Origin: Protonemura montana
Taxonomy: Eukaryota > Arthropoda > Insecta > Plecoptera > Nemouridae
DNA: 64,000 nt
Direction: 5' to 3'
NCBI GenBank assembly: GCA_947568835.1
Contig: OX387602.1
Span: 14,993,021-15,057,020 of the forward strand
Shown here piece after piece: positions 1-11,859 of the stretch. The first letter of the stretch is position 1, and each line of letters begins with the position of its first letter. A program made the position numbers and the translations under genes. The notes below the pieces were generated by a model. That model searched no databases and was not told the origin of the DNA. It saw nothing but the letters and a program-made list of their open reading frames with translations.

Positions 1-122
1 GGGAGAGAAAAAAAGCTGAAGCAGGAAAACACAAAGCGTTGTCAACGACAGAAAACGTCTTACAAGGGACTTCGTAGATAATTCGATGAATCTCGCCTAG
101 GTTTTCTAAATTTCTCTTTCAG

Positions 123-316
123 CTCGTCATTATTTTCAAAGGAAATATGTTGAGCAAGAGCTGTGTCAGATTCTAACGGAGATTGATGCAAAACGCCGGG
201 GTGCATTGCTTGCAGCTTCCCCGAAAGCGAAGGGTGGGCCGCGTGAGTTGGAAAGAAAACAAGAATCTAAGCTTACGACGCTGGATGAGAATGAACGCGA
301 AGGGGATGAAGAATAG
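123..316 (+). CDS. Putative terminal coding exon of an unidentified gene (partial)
   Basis: A pyrimidine-rich acceptor (ttctctttcag) ends at 122. From 125 one frame stays open for 63 codons to TAG at 314-316. The predicted tail is rich in Glu, Lys and Arg, contains the stretch EQELCQILTEIDAKRRG and ends in an acidic run (DENEREGDEE). This composition looks like a real coiled-coil or charged C-terminus rather than chance. I do not recognise the protein family and assign no function. The upstream part of the gene lies outside the window. Bases 1-81 are also open in one frame, so an earlier exon may end there, but no convincing donor is visible. It could also be a chance open frame. Confidence 0.45.
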
Positions 317-3300
317 GAGAACACAAGACGACGACAACGACGAGATGGGGGAGGGATTGAACAAAAAAATAAGTTCGTATTACCTGTCATACAGCACGAT
401 AAATTAATGCAGATAAAGCTCCCTCAACAAATACATCCATTCGCTGTAAAGCCTAAGTACAAATTCCAGCAGACATCACTTTTGTCAAAATCGATTGTCA
501 CAATAATTATTCCAGCACAAACAATTACGCAAACAACAATTAATTGTGTAGAGAGTGTACACTGGCAAAGAGAACACATGGGGCAGTTGGCATATACATC
601 TGATGAGGATAGCATCAATATTTAAGCACAAATATCTGCAGCGGGACTGCATTGGTGGCTGTGGACTGTTGAGGGATCCAGCTAGGTGATGTTGGCACAT
701 TCTGACACCATGCATCAAGCTGTCAAACGCACTGACAGATCGTCGTGCCTACCAAGCTATTCGCGCACCCCCGATGCATTCTGTAACATGCGGGAACTAT
801 GCGCGATATCCCGGGTGTGGGTTGGATGCTATACGAGACCGCCTATAGTGGGTTCCAGTGACAGTGACCAAACGAAATTACCGAAGCTACCTCTTGGCAC
901 TTTTGATGGCCAAATGCCGTAACCTGAGTTTTAAATTAAACTTTTGGCATAATTTTGAAAAAGAAGCGACTAAGCGGTTGATCAAAATTTCAAGAAACTG
1001 ATCGAGAATGAAAACATTTAATGTTTTTAACATCCATGGCGAACTAAGCTTTATGCAGCTTGTGACCAGCTTAGCTATAGGGGTCAATATAACAACGTTT
1101 GAGAGTTTCTGCCTGTGAGACGAGATCTTGACCCTGTTTCCTGACCTTTGGCTATACAATATACTGGAGCACAATGAAAAAGAAAAGCAGTTTGCTCCCT
1201 TTGTTAATACGACGTAAAGGTAGGGTAAAGACGAGGCAAAAATTGTATCAAAACCCCAAATATTACAGCCAAATTATCAAACGTAGACCAATGCATCCCA
1301 AGTCCAAGGTGACTCTTCCAAGATATGGATCCTTCCTACCGCTCCTCTAGGTCCCAGCTTCACGACAAAACTTTCCATTGCCTTTTCATGACTTGAACTG
1401 GAACACACTCTATGCCTTGCATCACGAGGCCCACATTATTTGCGAGCTTCCATATCTGCAATATCGCGCTACGAAATACCTGGTCGTGTGAGGAATGTAT
1501 GATGAGTGTTCATGATAATAGATAAACCCCGGTAAATAATTGAGTGGGACACCCATTGGAGCTTTCATTCCGATGTACGCCCCCCAGGCTAAGAGGGTTT
1601 TCATGCCAGCTAGGTCCAATTTGAACCAGCGAGGGCAGTAAATTGACGCGCACAAAGATATGTCAAAAAATGTTACATCACCGCTTTTTATGAGTAACAA
1701 ACCGAGCGCAGATCTTTTTAGAATACATTTTCAACGTGGCCTTCGTTAAGGTCCCCATGAATCCCATAACATGTTTATATAATGAACTATCAGGTATTCA
1801 AACGTTCCATTTTCATCATTACACGCACCATAAAACAATAAGTCTACATCATTATGTTGCTAATAATGATCGCTAGCTTGACAAGATAACGGATGACATA
1901 ACCTTTAATTTGTGGATTTACATAGAAATTGCTTTGTGTGTGTTTGTTTTGTCTTCCTACCTCCAAGGGCGAAATCGACGTTGGCGACCGCCGCGCCCCT
2001 AATACGCTAGGCAATCCTTTATCATCGTTTAAACACACACTAACACCAGCCGCGCATTCTGCCGGTCGCTAACTTGTGGGCAAAGTCTGCCTTGGTGTTT
2101 CTTTACCTGTTTTCCACGTGATAACATTGTCATTATTATAATTGAAGTGGAATATTCTACTTGAGATGTTAACCACATACACATCATTACCATACCTTGT
2201 CATAGTCGAAATAATTACCTGAATAAAATCTGTACGTAACACAATTAGTGATGCATCGCTGCTGATTTCACACTTTGGTTAATTTTCTTTCTTGCAATAC
2301 TCGTTAGACTATTGCATTGAAACCACCAGTTTTGATCGTTTTGAATATCATCATTTTAGCATTTACGGCAACTCAAACAATACGTGCAATTGAAGAGTGC
2401 AATTCAGAGTATCAAAGCGACCGCCACAAAATCTTTGAACCCCATCATCTCAGTCCCAACGCCCACCGACCAAACACTAAATTACAGAAGCATGTCTCCA
2501 GACCAGGGTAATTGTTTCCGCGACGGACTTGCGAACAATCACAGTGCATTGTGTTTGTGCATGGTCGCATGTGGGTAAAGCGGGCGTTCGTACGGCATGC
2601 AGGCCAGCCGACCGGTGCAGGGATGTAACTACGCCGACGCCGCACTGCGTCGGATTCAATGCCGGCGGACGGCGTCGCGGCGTCGACCGCTATAATAGCT
2701 CGAACAGCCACGCTGTCTACGTACACGGTTTATCTTTGTTGTGGCTTGCTAGAGTGTGCACTCTATTATCTTGTTGCATAAATGCAAGTGCTGAAGTGTT
2801 ATCGTGATAATTGGTTGGAAGTCAAGTCCATGAAACGAATGCGGTGGTGGCAAACGTAGCATAGGAAATAATTTATATAAATACATTTACATATACATCA
2901 GAGTAAATTGCATTCCCATAGACATTGAAAACTTGGTTTCAAAATTATATCTCGAAGTAAGCTGGCCTATAACCTACTGGCTTAACTTTTTCAGGTAGCT
3001 GTTCCATTCCGAAGTAGAAAATCTAATTTAAATAAAAGGGAGCCGTTCAAACAGGACGAGCAATTATTTAAATATTATGCCACGATTCCCATGACGTGGG
3101 TAGCGTAATAACTTGTCAGATCAGATTCCGAATAAGGGGTACAGTCGGCGGTGGATTTGCGGGCTTGGAAATTACACGTAGGCCAGAAAATGGAAGGCTG
3201 CAAAGCAGGACGAGAAACGTGGGGCAAGTTTGATTTGACAGACGACACAAAAGGAGACATTGTAAAGGATTTCCTCGGGCCCCCTAGAAAGCTTTGGAAA

Positions 3301-4900
3301 ATCACTAACGTGCACAATTGAAACGCGCGCGCGGTGTCGAATATAATATTCCCAAAACATCATTCTGGAAATCTAAAAGAAACTTGCGTGTAGTTGACGT
3401 GTGTGAGAGAAAACGTTAGAGAGAGAGGGTGAGTGTGGGTGGGATGTTCGTGAAGGTAGCATAACAGAAGGAGACAGACCGCCAAATCCCGAGGGCTTTC
3501 CTCTCGTCACGTGACCTTTGAATTGGCCTGCTCAAGATCAAAGAGATTGCTGATGGCATACGAAAGCAGTCCGCGACAAGATTTCCACCGCGTAAGGAAA
3601 CTCGGAAGTGCCGCGTGATTTCTTGAAGGGGATTAAGCCAATCAAAGATTATTAGGAAAGTCACAAATCACATCACATGCCAACTGAAATCATTCTTCAT
3701 TTCCACCAATCAGAACAATTTTTTAGACGTACCTTGATGAAAAGAGGGTTGATGAAAAGAGGGTTGCAGTTCAATTTTCAGGGCTAAAATATCAAAGTAT
3801 TTTTATCTTCACAAGTCACGTGTGCTATCAACAATCTTAAGTACAGGCACCCACACACCGCTAATAACAACTTTAGTTTAAACAATTGCACGAAAATATC
3901 AAAAAGAAACTAAATTCACGCGATCGTCTCCTGTCGAGCACTCGACCGAACGCCGCCGTGCGATTGTCGTCGTGTACTTGTGTAATCGAATTGTGCCGAG
4001 TGCATGCTTGCCCTTGTCAAACACCGTTGAAGACGCCGACCTAGCCCTGGTGATGGGTCCTTGTACGCGGCATGCCACCACACCCTATCACAGTGAAGCG
4101 GCTAAGATCGACTGAAGCTAGGAGCGCTGCCAGTGGAATCGACGCTAGGCGGGGGACGCTGTCTACATTGACCGGGTGAAACCGACGGCCAACTGGCCCG
4201 CCACGCAGCGTCGCGACGCAGCTTCAACGGCGTCTGCGTCAACTGCGTGGCGTCGGCCAATCACTGGGCGCCTAGACGCGCGGCACGAGAAGAGCGCGGA
4301 AAACGGTTGGTATCTGATTTTGGTTGTGTTATTTTTTTTTAGTTTAGAATATTTTTGACATGGAATTGGAACATGCTACGTCTATTATTGAATGGTATTT
4401 TTTTTAAACGATGGCGTTTGACGGGTCAACACGTCTTTCTATAGGCTGAGTTGGAATTCACTGACCCGAAAAAAAAATACGGCGGGGAATCGTCGATTTA
4501 TCAATCCACAAACTGAAGCGAGAGGCGAAATATTAATGAGATAAAGGGAACAGGTACAAAACCATGTCAGGTAAAATTGTAATCCCCAATAAAAAAATAA
4601 CTAGCCTATATGTCAATGTTTCATTTTATTAACGCCAAACCCCGACTACGACCGCAAATTCCTCAAAATTCAGAGTTAGTAAACTAAACAACAAGTGCAT
4701 GCCGTCCTCAGATGTTTAACAACGCATTATAAACCCCGATTTAAAAATATGTCGCGAATAAAATATTACATAAAAAATGTTATTAATTGTACCGTGGCGT
4801 GCTCTTTTGGCCAGAGACCCCAACACAAATCTCGTTATTAAACGTGAAATAAACAATCTATTCGGGTTAGCTATAGCTGCACGCACCCTGTTTCGCGTGT
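317..4900. other. Intergenic, no supported gene
   Basis: All open frames here are short, lack convincing splice signals and resemble no family I know. Two GC-rich, CpG-rich patches stand out from the AT-rich background, at about 2590-2700 and 4130-4330. The second contains a CCAAT-like motif (gccaatcac, near 4256), so it could be a promoter, but no adjoining coding exon was found. A 15-bp unit is duplicated exactly in tandem at 3734-3763. Confidence 0.5.
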
Positions 4901-4990
4901 TGCCAATCCGAGGTCGCCGGGACGTAGCAAGTTAAGCAACACTGCTCTGGGCCAAGTGCTGGATGGGCGACCGATTGCTTGTGCACGTCT
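4901..4990 (+). repeat. 5S rRNA-derived sequence (5S pseudogene or head of a 5S-type SINE)
   Basis: The segment carries the internal promoter landmarks of animal 5S rRNA. An A-box-like aagttaagcaac lies at 4929-4940 and a C-box-like aagtgctggatgggcgaccg at 4954-4973, followed by a gcttgtgcacg tail. Spacing between the boxes matches 5S genes. The first 40-50 bases expected of 5S are poorly matched, so it is not an intact functional 5S gene. Known explanations are a decayed 5S copy or a SINE3-type element whose head derives from 5S. No A-rich tail or target duplication was found, so element boundaries are uncertain. Confidence 0.7.
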
Positions 4991-5357
4991 CACTCGTGGC
5001 TCATTGTGATTAGTTCTTAGAACTCACGTCATCAACTAGCGGTTTAATTTAAATGTTTAGACCCATATTATGTTGACAGACACAAAAGTGGATGCTGTGC
5101 TTAGTTCTGCCGCATAAAATACCTTGCAGAAGGCCATGCATGTTTTTTATTTTATAAATTACATTACTAACCAATTACGGTAAGTACTTTTAAGCTCCCG
5201 CCGATCCTACCTTGTTGCTATCTACATAGCCAACCAGTTATTGACGATTTATTAAATAAACTAATAAGCCGGTGGCGGCGTCGGTGGCGGCCGAGTGGCT
5301 GTGGCTGCGATCAGCTGACTGCCCGCCGCCCACACGTCGCGGCGCCCCAATGCGACG

Positions 5358-5377
5358 CCCCCCCCCCCCCTCCCCCC
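5358..5377. repeat. Poly-C tract
   Basis: Thirteen cytosines, one thymine and six more cytosines lie in a C-rich neighbourhood that continues to about 5398. On the minus strand this is a G tract able in principle to form a G-quadruplex. It is probably simple-sequence expansion. Confidence 0.85.
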
Positions 5378-5669
5378 TTCTCCGACCCCTCTCCTCCCGT
5401 ACTTGACGTTAGACAATCGATAAACGGATTCGGCATTCGCTGGCCACCAGGATCAACGGGGCGAGGGGAAGGCAGGGAGGCAGCCCACTCCGAATTGTTC
5501 TCCAAGCTCACATGCATGCACCCTCACACATTTCCAAAATAATTGCACGAACCCGTCGATGTTTCCTACAAATGCGTCAGATCGTATCGATGCAACACTG
5601 CAGCAACGAAAAAAAAACGTCTACCTTCTGTTTCCAGCACCAGCTTTAGTAAAATGCGTTCGTTACTTT

Positions 5670-5703
5670 CAACCACAGATATAAGAAGCTATATCTGTGG
5701 TTG
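5670..5703. repeat. Perfect 14-bp inverted repeat (hairpin)
   Basis: The arms caaccacagatata and tatatctgtggttg pair perfectly over 14 bp around a 6-nt loop (agaagc). Pairing stops beyond the arms. Stem length is too short for a microRNA precursor. It could be a protein-binding palindrome or a small foldback relic. No gene is adjacent. Confidence 0.85.
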
Positions 5704-8700
5704 TGTAATTTTACAAGTAAATATTGGTTTTAAAATCATATACGCAGCGCTAATTTTGTAGCAATATGGTAAGTATTCAGTGAGCTAAAACCAAGTCTAG
5801 GTCGAATAATGGTTGACGAACTGAATTATTTTTTACAAAAATATAAAGCTTCGTCGTATGGCGGTACCATGTCGAAATTGCCATTTATTTTGTAATTTTA
5901 AGTGAGAATAAAGTATGCATTATTACTAGATCGGCAATCTCAGATCTCCGATGTGATGCCCAAAAGTTTAGAAAATTGCGGCTACCGAAGGATCGCTGCA
6001 GACCCCTTCTGAACGCTTCCAAGTCCCGTGCGCTCGGAAAAGCAATATCGGTCGCATTTTCTGCCGACGCCAGAGTGAAAATGCCGCGACCTTCGCCGAC
6101 TGAGTAGCGCCACAAGACTAGCCCCACAAAGCCCGGCGAACCGGCGAAAATGTCGCCGCCTGATTTGAATTAAGATTCGCGCTTAAGAAAAATGGAATTT
6201 TATGGCAAATACACGGAGTGGCTCTGCGTTTATATCACATAACTCTTGTTGAATTATGCGTTTTATAGCTAACTAGCTTATGGCGTGCGTTATAATATGT
6301 ATGGTACCATAACTTGTCTCGCTTGGCGATGGAAAACATGAAGAAAAAACTCTGCATGGTCGATTATTTTATATAGTGTTCCCGTAGAACATGTTTACTA
6401 CGGCTAGCTTTCAGCTTCAAGTATGCTGTAACTTGCAAATTGCAAGCCATCAATTTGTTTCTCGACCTAGGTGGTACAACAAACACTCTAACACACAATC
6501 ATGAATGTAAGTGTGCTCCATGTCCTAACGCAAAACATCTGATTTTTGGCACGATTGCCAGTGCAAAAAGCACCACTCTCAGCGCGCAACTCCTTTGTAA
6601 ACTGAAAAACAAAACAAAATGTAATGTACTTGGTTACCGTGCGGTCGACTGCTTCATTTACGAATGACTTCCTGTGGAATAGGTCCACGACATTTGGCCC
6701 AGGTCGTTATTAATCGCATCCTAGATGCAGCGCAATGTGTCTTACGATGTGAGATACTGGCGCACGGACACACAGAGAAGACGCACACGCACACGGTACA
6801 ACACCAGCTCGTAAATATCAGTCTGGTCGGGCAGCTGTATAAGCGACTAGAGGCCCCGTGGGTGAAGGGCCCAATTAGGAGGACCCTAACCATGTGTAAT
6901 CATGCGGCATTGCGTTGTTTCACCTCGACATTTCACTATCCAACCCTGTCCCTAAACTCCCAATCGCTAACCTTGACGTAGCGTAGGGAAATAAATGTCT
7001 AGTACTGTATCCAAATGGATTCAAGAATTCTTAAATGTTGACTATGGAAACCAGGATTTTCAGAAAAATGTTAGTGGCGTTTTTATTTTATATCCACAAG
7101 TGGCTCTAGTGTGAGACTTCGATTTGAATACTGCAGTAACGTACAAGGTAAGGCTTTTGCCCTTTGCCCTATTCGAACGTCCATTGCGATTAGACTGCAG
7201 CCGAAAAGCGAGAGCGTTCAAGGAATGTCAAGTGAACAGGCAAGATCTGTCGCGGGGTTTCCCACGCGATGATTCAAACCATAAGAATAAATTCAGGATC
7301 ACTATTGAACGAACCTGTCAACGTTCAGGGATGTGAAATTGCTGGCCGATGATAACCTTGCGATTCGACAACGCGATACGGAGCTAACCGCTCGCTAACG
7401 CTGCACCGTCGCCTGAAACGTTGCTTGCATTTCCCGGGCGGAAAAGGCAGGGGGAAATTCACCTACTCTTATTGTTAGACGGCGTCGCCACCGCCGAGAG
7501 AAGATAATCCATCATACGGATCGACATATACGTTTATACGTTCAAACATGGGATAGTCACAGCTGATGTCACCAGCCAGGGTACATCGAGTATTTACTGT
7601 GAAGTAGTCGCTGGTTTCAGACGCTTTTTAATGGCTACCCTGATCGGATATGCTGCTCGTTGTTATCCTTGTCGTCCCACACGACCATTCCGGGCAGATC
7701 CTCCTCTCCGGGGCGGCAACGCTCTATCTTCAAACTTCCCTATTTGCATTCCTTCTGGAATGGCCTTTTCTGACTTAACAGCTTCAATGTAATAGCTTGT
7801 TGTAAGTTTCAATATGGCATTAGTGTACGCTTGGTGTACGTTTTGGTAGCTTAAAAACCTAGTGGGCGAGCCAAACACTGGCAAACAAATCACTTGCATA
7901 GGTCAATTTACAACTAATTCGAAAATGGCTTCGTCTCTAAAAAAACTTCTGTAGGTTCATCCTCAAATGGTGCTTGAATGGGACGTGGGGTGCCTTCAAT
8001 CACCGCGCCCCAATTGCAGCCTATGGACCACGGAAAGGCTCCAAAATCGCGGGCAAAGAACCGCATGAATTGTAGGCATAAGGACTGGAATCGAACGAAG
8101 ATGCAAACAATTCCAGGTCAGTAAACAGGAGAGGGGTGTTATAAATTTAGCCGCGCCGCGTCCCGTCTCGGTTCACAAAGTACCACGTACGTCTCCAATC
8201 GGGAACGGCGTATTTCACACGAGCTGACACGAGGCATAGTTCTGGAGGCTCCCGCTTCGTTCCTGGATCCCAGGTCCCGGTGATCGAGTGCATAGGACAT
8301 CACTCTTCTCGTGTCCTGAGCGTAACACACTTTATGTTACCAGCGGCATAAAAATGCAGCCATCTGGCTCGGCACTCCGGGACGATAGATGAGAAAAAAC
8401 TATGGCAAATTTCGATAAAAATTGCGACGTTAAAGGTATATTTCGCGTGGCCGAAGATTAATTTTAAGAAAGTAATCGTGTGGATCTTATAAGTTTGATA
8501 TCGTAAATTTCGTGTTTTACTAGCTTTTCCCTTGAGCAATCATACTACAATTCTGCACTCTAAAGTGGGTATATAAATCGAAATTGAGTGCACAATTTTC
8601 ACAATATGTAATAAAAATATAAGCTATTTTTATGTAGCAGTCGTGCGAAATAGATTGAATACCTGGCTTTTAATAACTGCTTTGTGGTGAAGTTTTTCAT

Positions 8701-11700
8701 AGAGAGGTATGGTGAAGAGACGCCAGGGAAATAGTTTCGTTTCAATTGCATGTGACATGCTCGAAGTAGGCTTAACGGCGGTGAGTTGAAGGAACTCTGC
8801 CATGGGGTTGAGTTCACCAAGGGAGTAATGTCCAGACATGCAATTGGTCTGCCACTATGTGCCTATCATGCGTTGAGACGATTTCCGGGATTTTAGCAGC
8901 TCGCTTCTGAGAAACACACGTGTATCCTAACGTCACGTCGAATCAAATTGAAATGCACGGAATGGTGCGGTGCAATTGACAATAAAATATGTCGAGTATT
9001 TGACTGTTTGGCATGTACAGAATTCCGCTGAAATAGATGGGAAAACTTTCAGTCTTCATTATTAATACTGTGTTGTACAGCGCATGTTTATTTATAGCCT
9101 ATGGAGTTTTTCCGTTGTTATTATCAATGTACGAATGGGATGAATGCCTATTGTGGAAAATAGAAAAGCCATGTGGTTGACTATATAGATGCTTTAGAGA
9201 AAATCTGGATGGGAACTGTATTTAATCGATGAAAATGCCATGTCCCAGTGGGTTTATTCGCAAGCTGGGACAATGTAGCAAATAAATTGTCCTCAATTGT
9301 CTCTCTTGTTTGGTGGAGGTGCCAAGTGTACACTATTTCAAGGCTTAGGTTAGGTTAATTGCCTGCTTTATTTATGTCTTGCTTCTTTTTTTTTTGGCAT
9401 TCGGTGGAGGCGCCGGGTCTGTGTTGCGGGTTGCCGGGAGGCCGTAAATAAGGTAACGAACTCCATCGAGAAAATCGCCGATAAAAAAGCAAGTTTCTCA
9501 GTTTCGACCGAGTTTATCCGAAGAGCCTCGTGCCCGGCTGCTCTCGAAACTACGAAACGTCATTAAAAACGAGTTAAAAATACGTTTCGAGTAAGCCATT
9601 TTCTACTTATACTACGTAATTATCGGTAAAGCATAAAAACACCTTGCTGCATTTTACAACTCGATCTGTCTGCTTCCGCGTGCAGAATCGAGGCACTTTC
9701 TTCGTGGCACAAGGTGGTCTTTCACAGAGGACAATTCCGCCAGAACATTTCAGATTTTTACAATCACACGCGTGGAACATATAAATGATGTACTGGCACT
9801 TGCACCCACTGGCCGGGTCGTGCTAAGGGGGCAAAGGGCAGTGCACGTGATAACGATGTCTGTTAGTGTGCCCCACTAAACAATCACATTAAATCAATAA
9901 CGTACGAAGCTTTTACATGTAAGCGAAAGACTTGGGTGCAAGTCTTCCAATCGCGTGATATCAAGCAGTTCACTTTTTGCAAGCTGGCTCGGCCCGATTC
10001 GAAGAACTAAGAGGATGGAAACCAACAAATACACATCGCCTTGCAAGTTAAAAGATTAAAATTTCGTTCGTTGTCTGTTTTTACACCATTTTTGGTAACG
10101 ATTCTTCCGCTAGAAATTGCATCATCCCAGCTTGGAATTAATTTCCTTTTTACATCTTATACAGAAGTTTCTATTCTTCGTCGCTCATCCTCATCATTCG
10201 AGCTCTGATTCCATTCTCTAAGGTACTTAGTGTTCCTGACGCGAACAGCATGTACATATTACCTGTCATCTATTTCTTATACTTTATATGTAGGTACACT
10301 CAAAACTTGAGCGCGGGCACTTTGGGAATAATGTGGTTTCTAAGTTGGTTCACTTGTCTACGGGATGTCTGAATAGCACCGAAAGAACGATCAATTAATT
10401 CAACAACAATTTGCCCGTATTTAATATGAGCGACGGTTCGTAGCGACTATCCCTTCGAGAGCTCGCTGATGGATGATTCGCCAAATTGCATTGCGCAAAA
10501 ATAATCACGAAATGTGTTCAGAGCAAAACTGAGCGTCTGCTCAACGGAGTGACGTATGGTGTCATGGATTATCCTTAAAATGGTTTAGTCTAGGTCTTGA
10601 AAAAGTTTTAGGGACTAAACCTTTGATGTACAAGTATTTGAAAGCAGGTCGAAGCTAAGTCGAAAGATACAACGAAGAAGTTGGTAGCCACATAGGTATG
10701 TTGTTGTAACTGTTGATTTTATCACTAATAGTTTAGGAATAAGTTTTGTATGAGTTTACTGCAAATCGAACGACGATTTTTTTCCTCCGAATGGTTATTC
10801 TCAATGGACTTGTGCGAACAAATTCACAAACATTCGGCATGAAAATCCTGGGACAGAACCCAAAAAAAAATACATCACCCAAGTGCAACCCTTGATTTCA
10901 TCATTAAATCCAGAAATTGAAAACATGCATGTATTATGCAACCAAACATTTCGTTCATCAAAAGGGCATGCGTGCATAAAGAAACTCTCATAAATGATAA
11001 ATTATGGTCAGGTGTTCATTCTGAATCGAAGTAAAGTAAGCTACGATACAACTTACAAACAATTCGGTCGGAAGTAACCCAAACAATGTTGCTTAACCTC
11101 GAGTGTTATCACAACGGTAAAGAACAGTCACTACGATGTGCCGAATCCAAGCGGGAAAAATTACAGTTTTAAATATTTTACTGTCCTCGTATTTTTAATT
11201 AGACGTGGTATTCGAAACGTTATCCCTTGTTTCGGCAAATATGCACGCGACGCTTTGGGCAGACGGTTTTCCACCAAGTTTCTTCACGTCCGAAATTCAG
11301 GTTCACAGAATTCTTATGCTGACAAATCTAGCTGCACTCTAATTAAGCGCCCGAAATCTTACAACTCGACCATACGAGATCAAAGAAAATGCAAATTTCA
11401 GGCGCTAGATGTTAGCTGCCATACCCTGGTCCATTTCGAGTAATAATTATTGCGTTACACACAGCACATGCATGTATATGTTCCACGTTACGGGACCACT
11501 GAAACATTCCAATTTCCATCCCTCCCAGAATCATTTTTAACAATGGAAAACACTTTCTTCCACCCGGGATTTTCACTAGCTATGCGCGTACACCCCACCG
11601 AATCCGGTAATCAACCTGCACAAACGATTGTCACCAGCACCGGAGGGCACATCCAACAAACAATAAAACGTCTGTTAAACTCGCGCTCGACAATTTCCCG

Positions 11701-11839
11701 AACCCCATCCCTCGAGCGCAGAAAAGCACGCACATCGTCCCCTTATACACTCATACATACTCGAAAAAATCTTATCCCACTTGATATGGCAATGTACTTG
11801 TCGCAACGGTTCGAATCTTTTCATTCGGCGCACTTATAG

Positions 11840-11859
11840 TATGTCCCTGTAGGGACATA
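11840..11859. repeat. Perfect 9-bp inverted repeat
   Basis: The arms tatgtccct and agggacata are perfectly complementary around a 2-nt spacer, forming a near-perfect palindrome. No flanking gene explains it. It could be a dimeric factor site or chance. Confidence 0.8.

Noticed and set aside
2317..2511. Hydrophobic, signal-peptide-like open frame
   Set aside because: There is no in-frame ATG; it would need to start at TTG. No acceptor or downstream exon was found.
8085..8110. Minus-strand B-box-like sequence (gttcgattcc)
   Set aside because: No A box upstream and no tRNA fold.
11450..11839. 129-codon plus-strand open frame
   Set aside because: No similarity to a known family, no splice context and no neighbouring exons.
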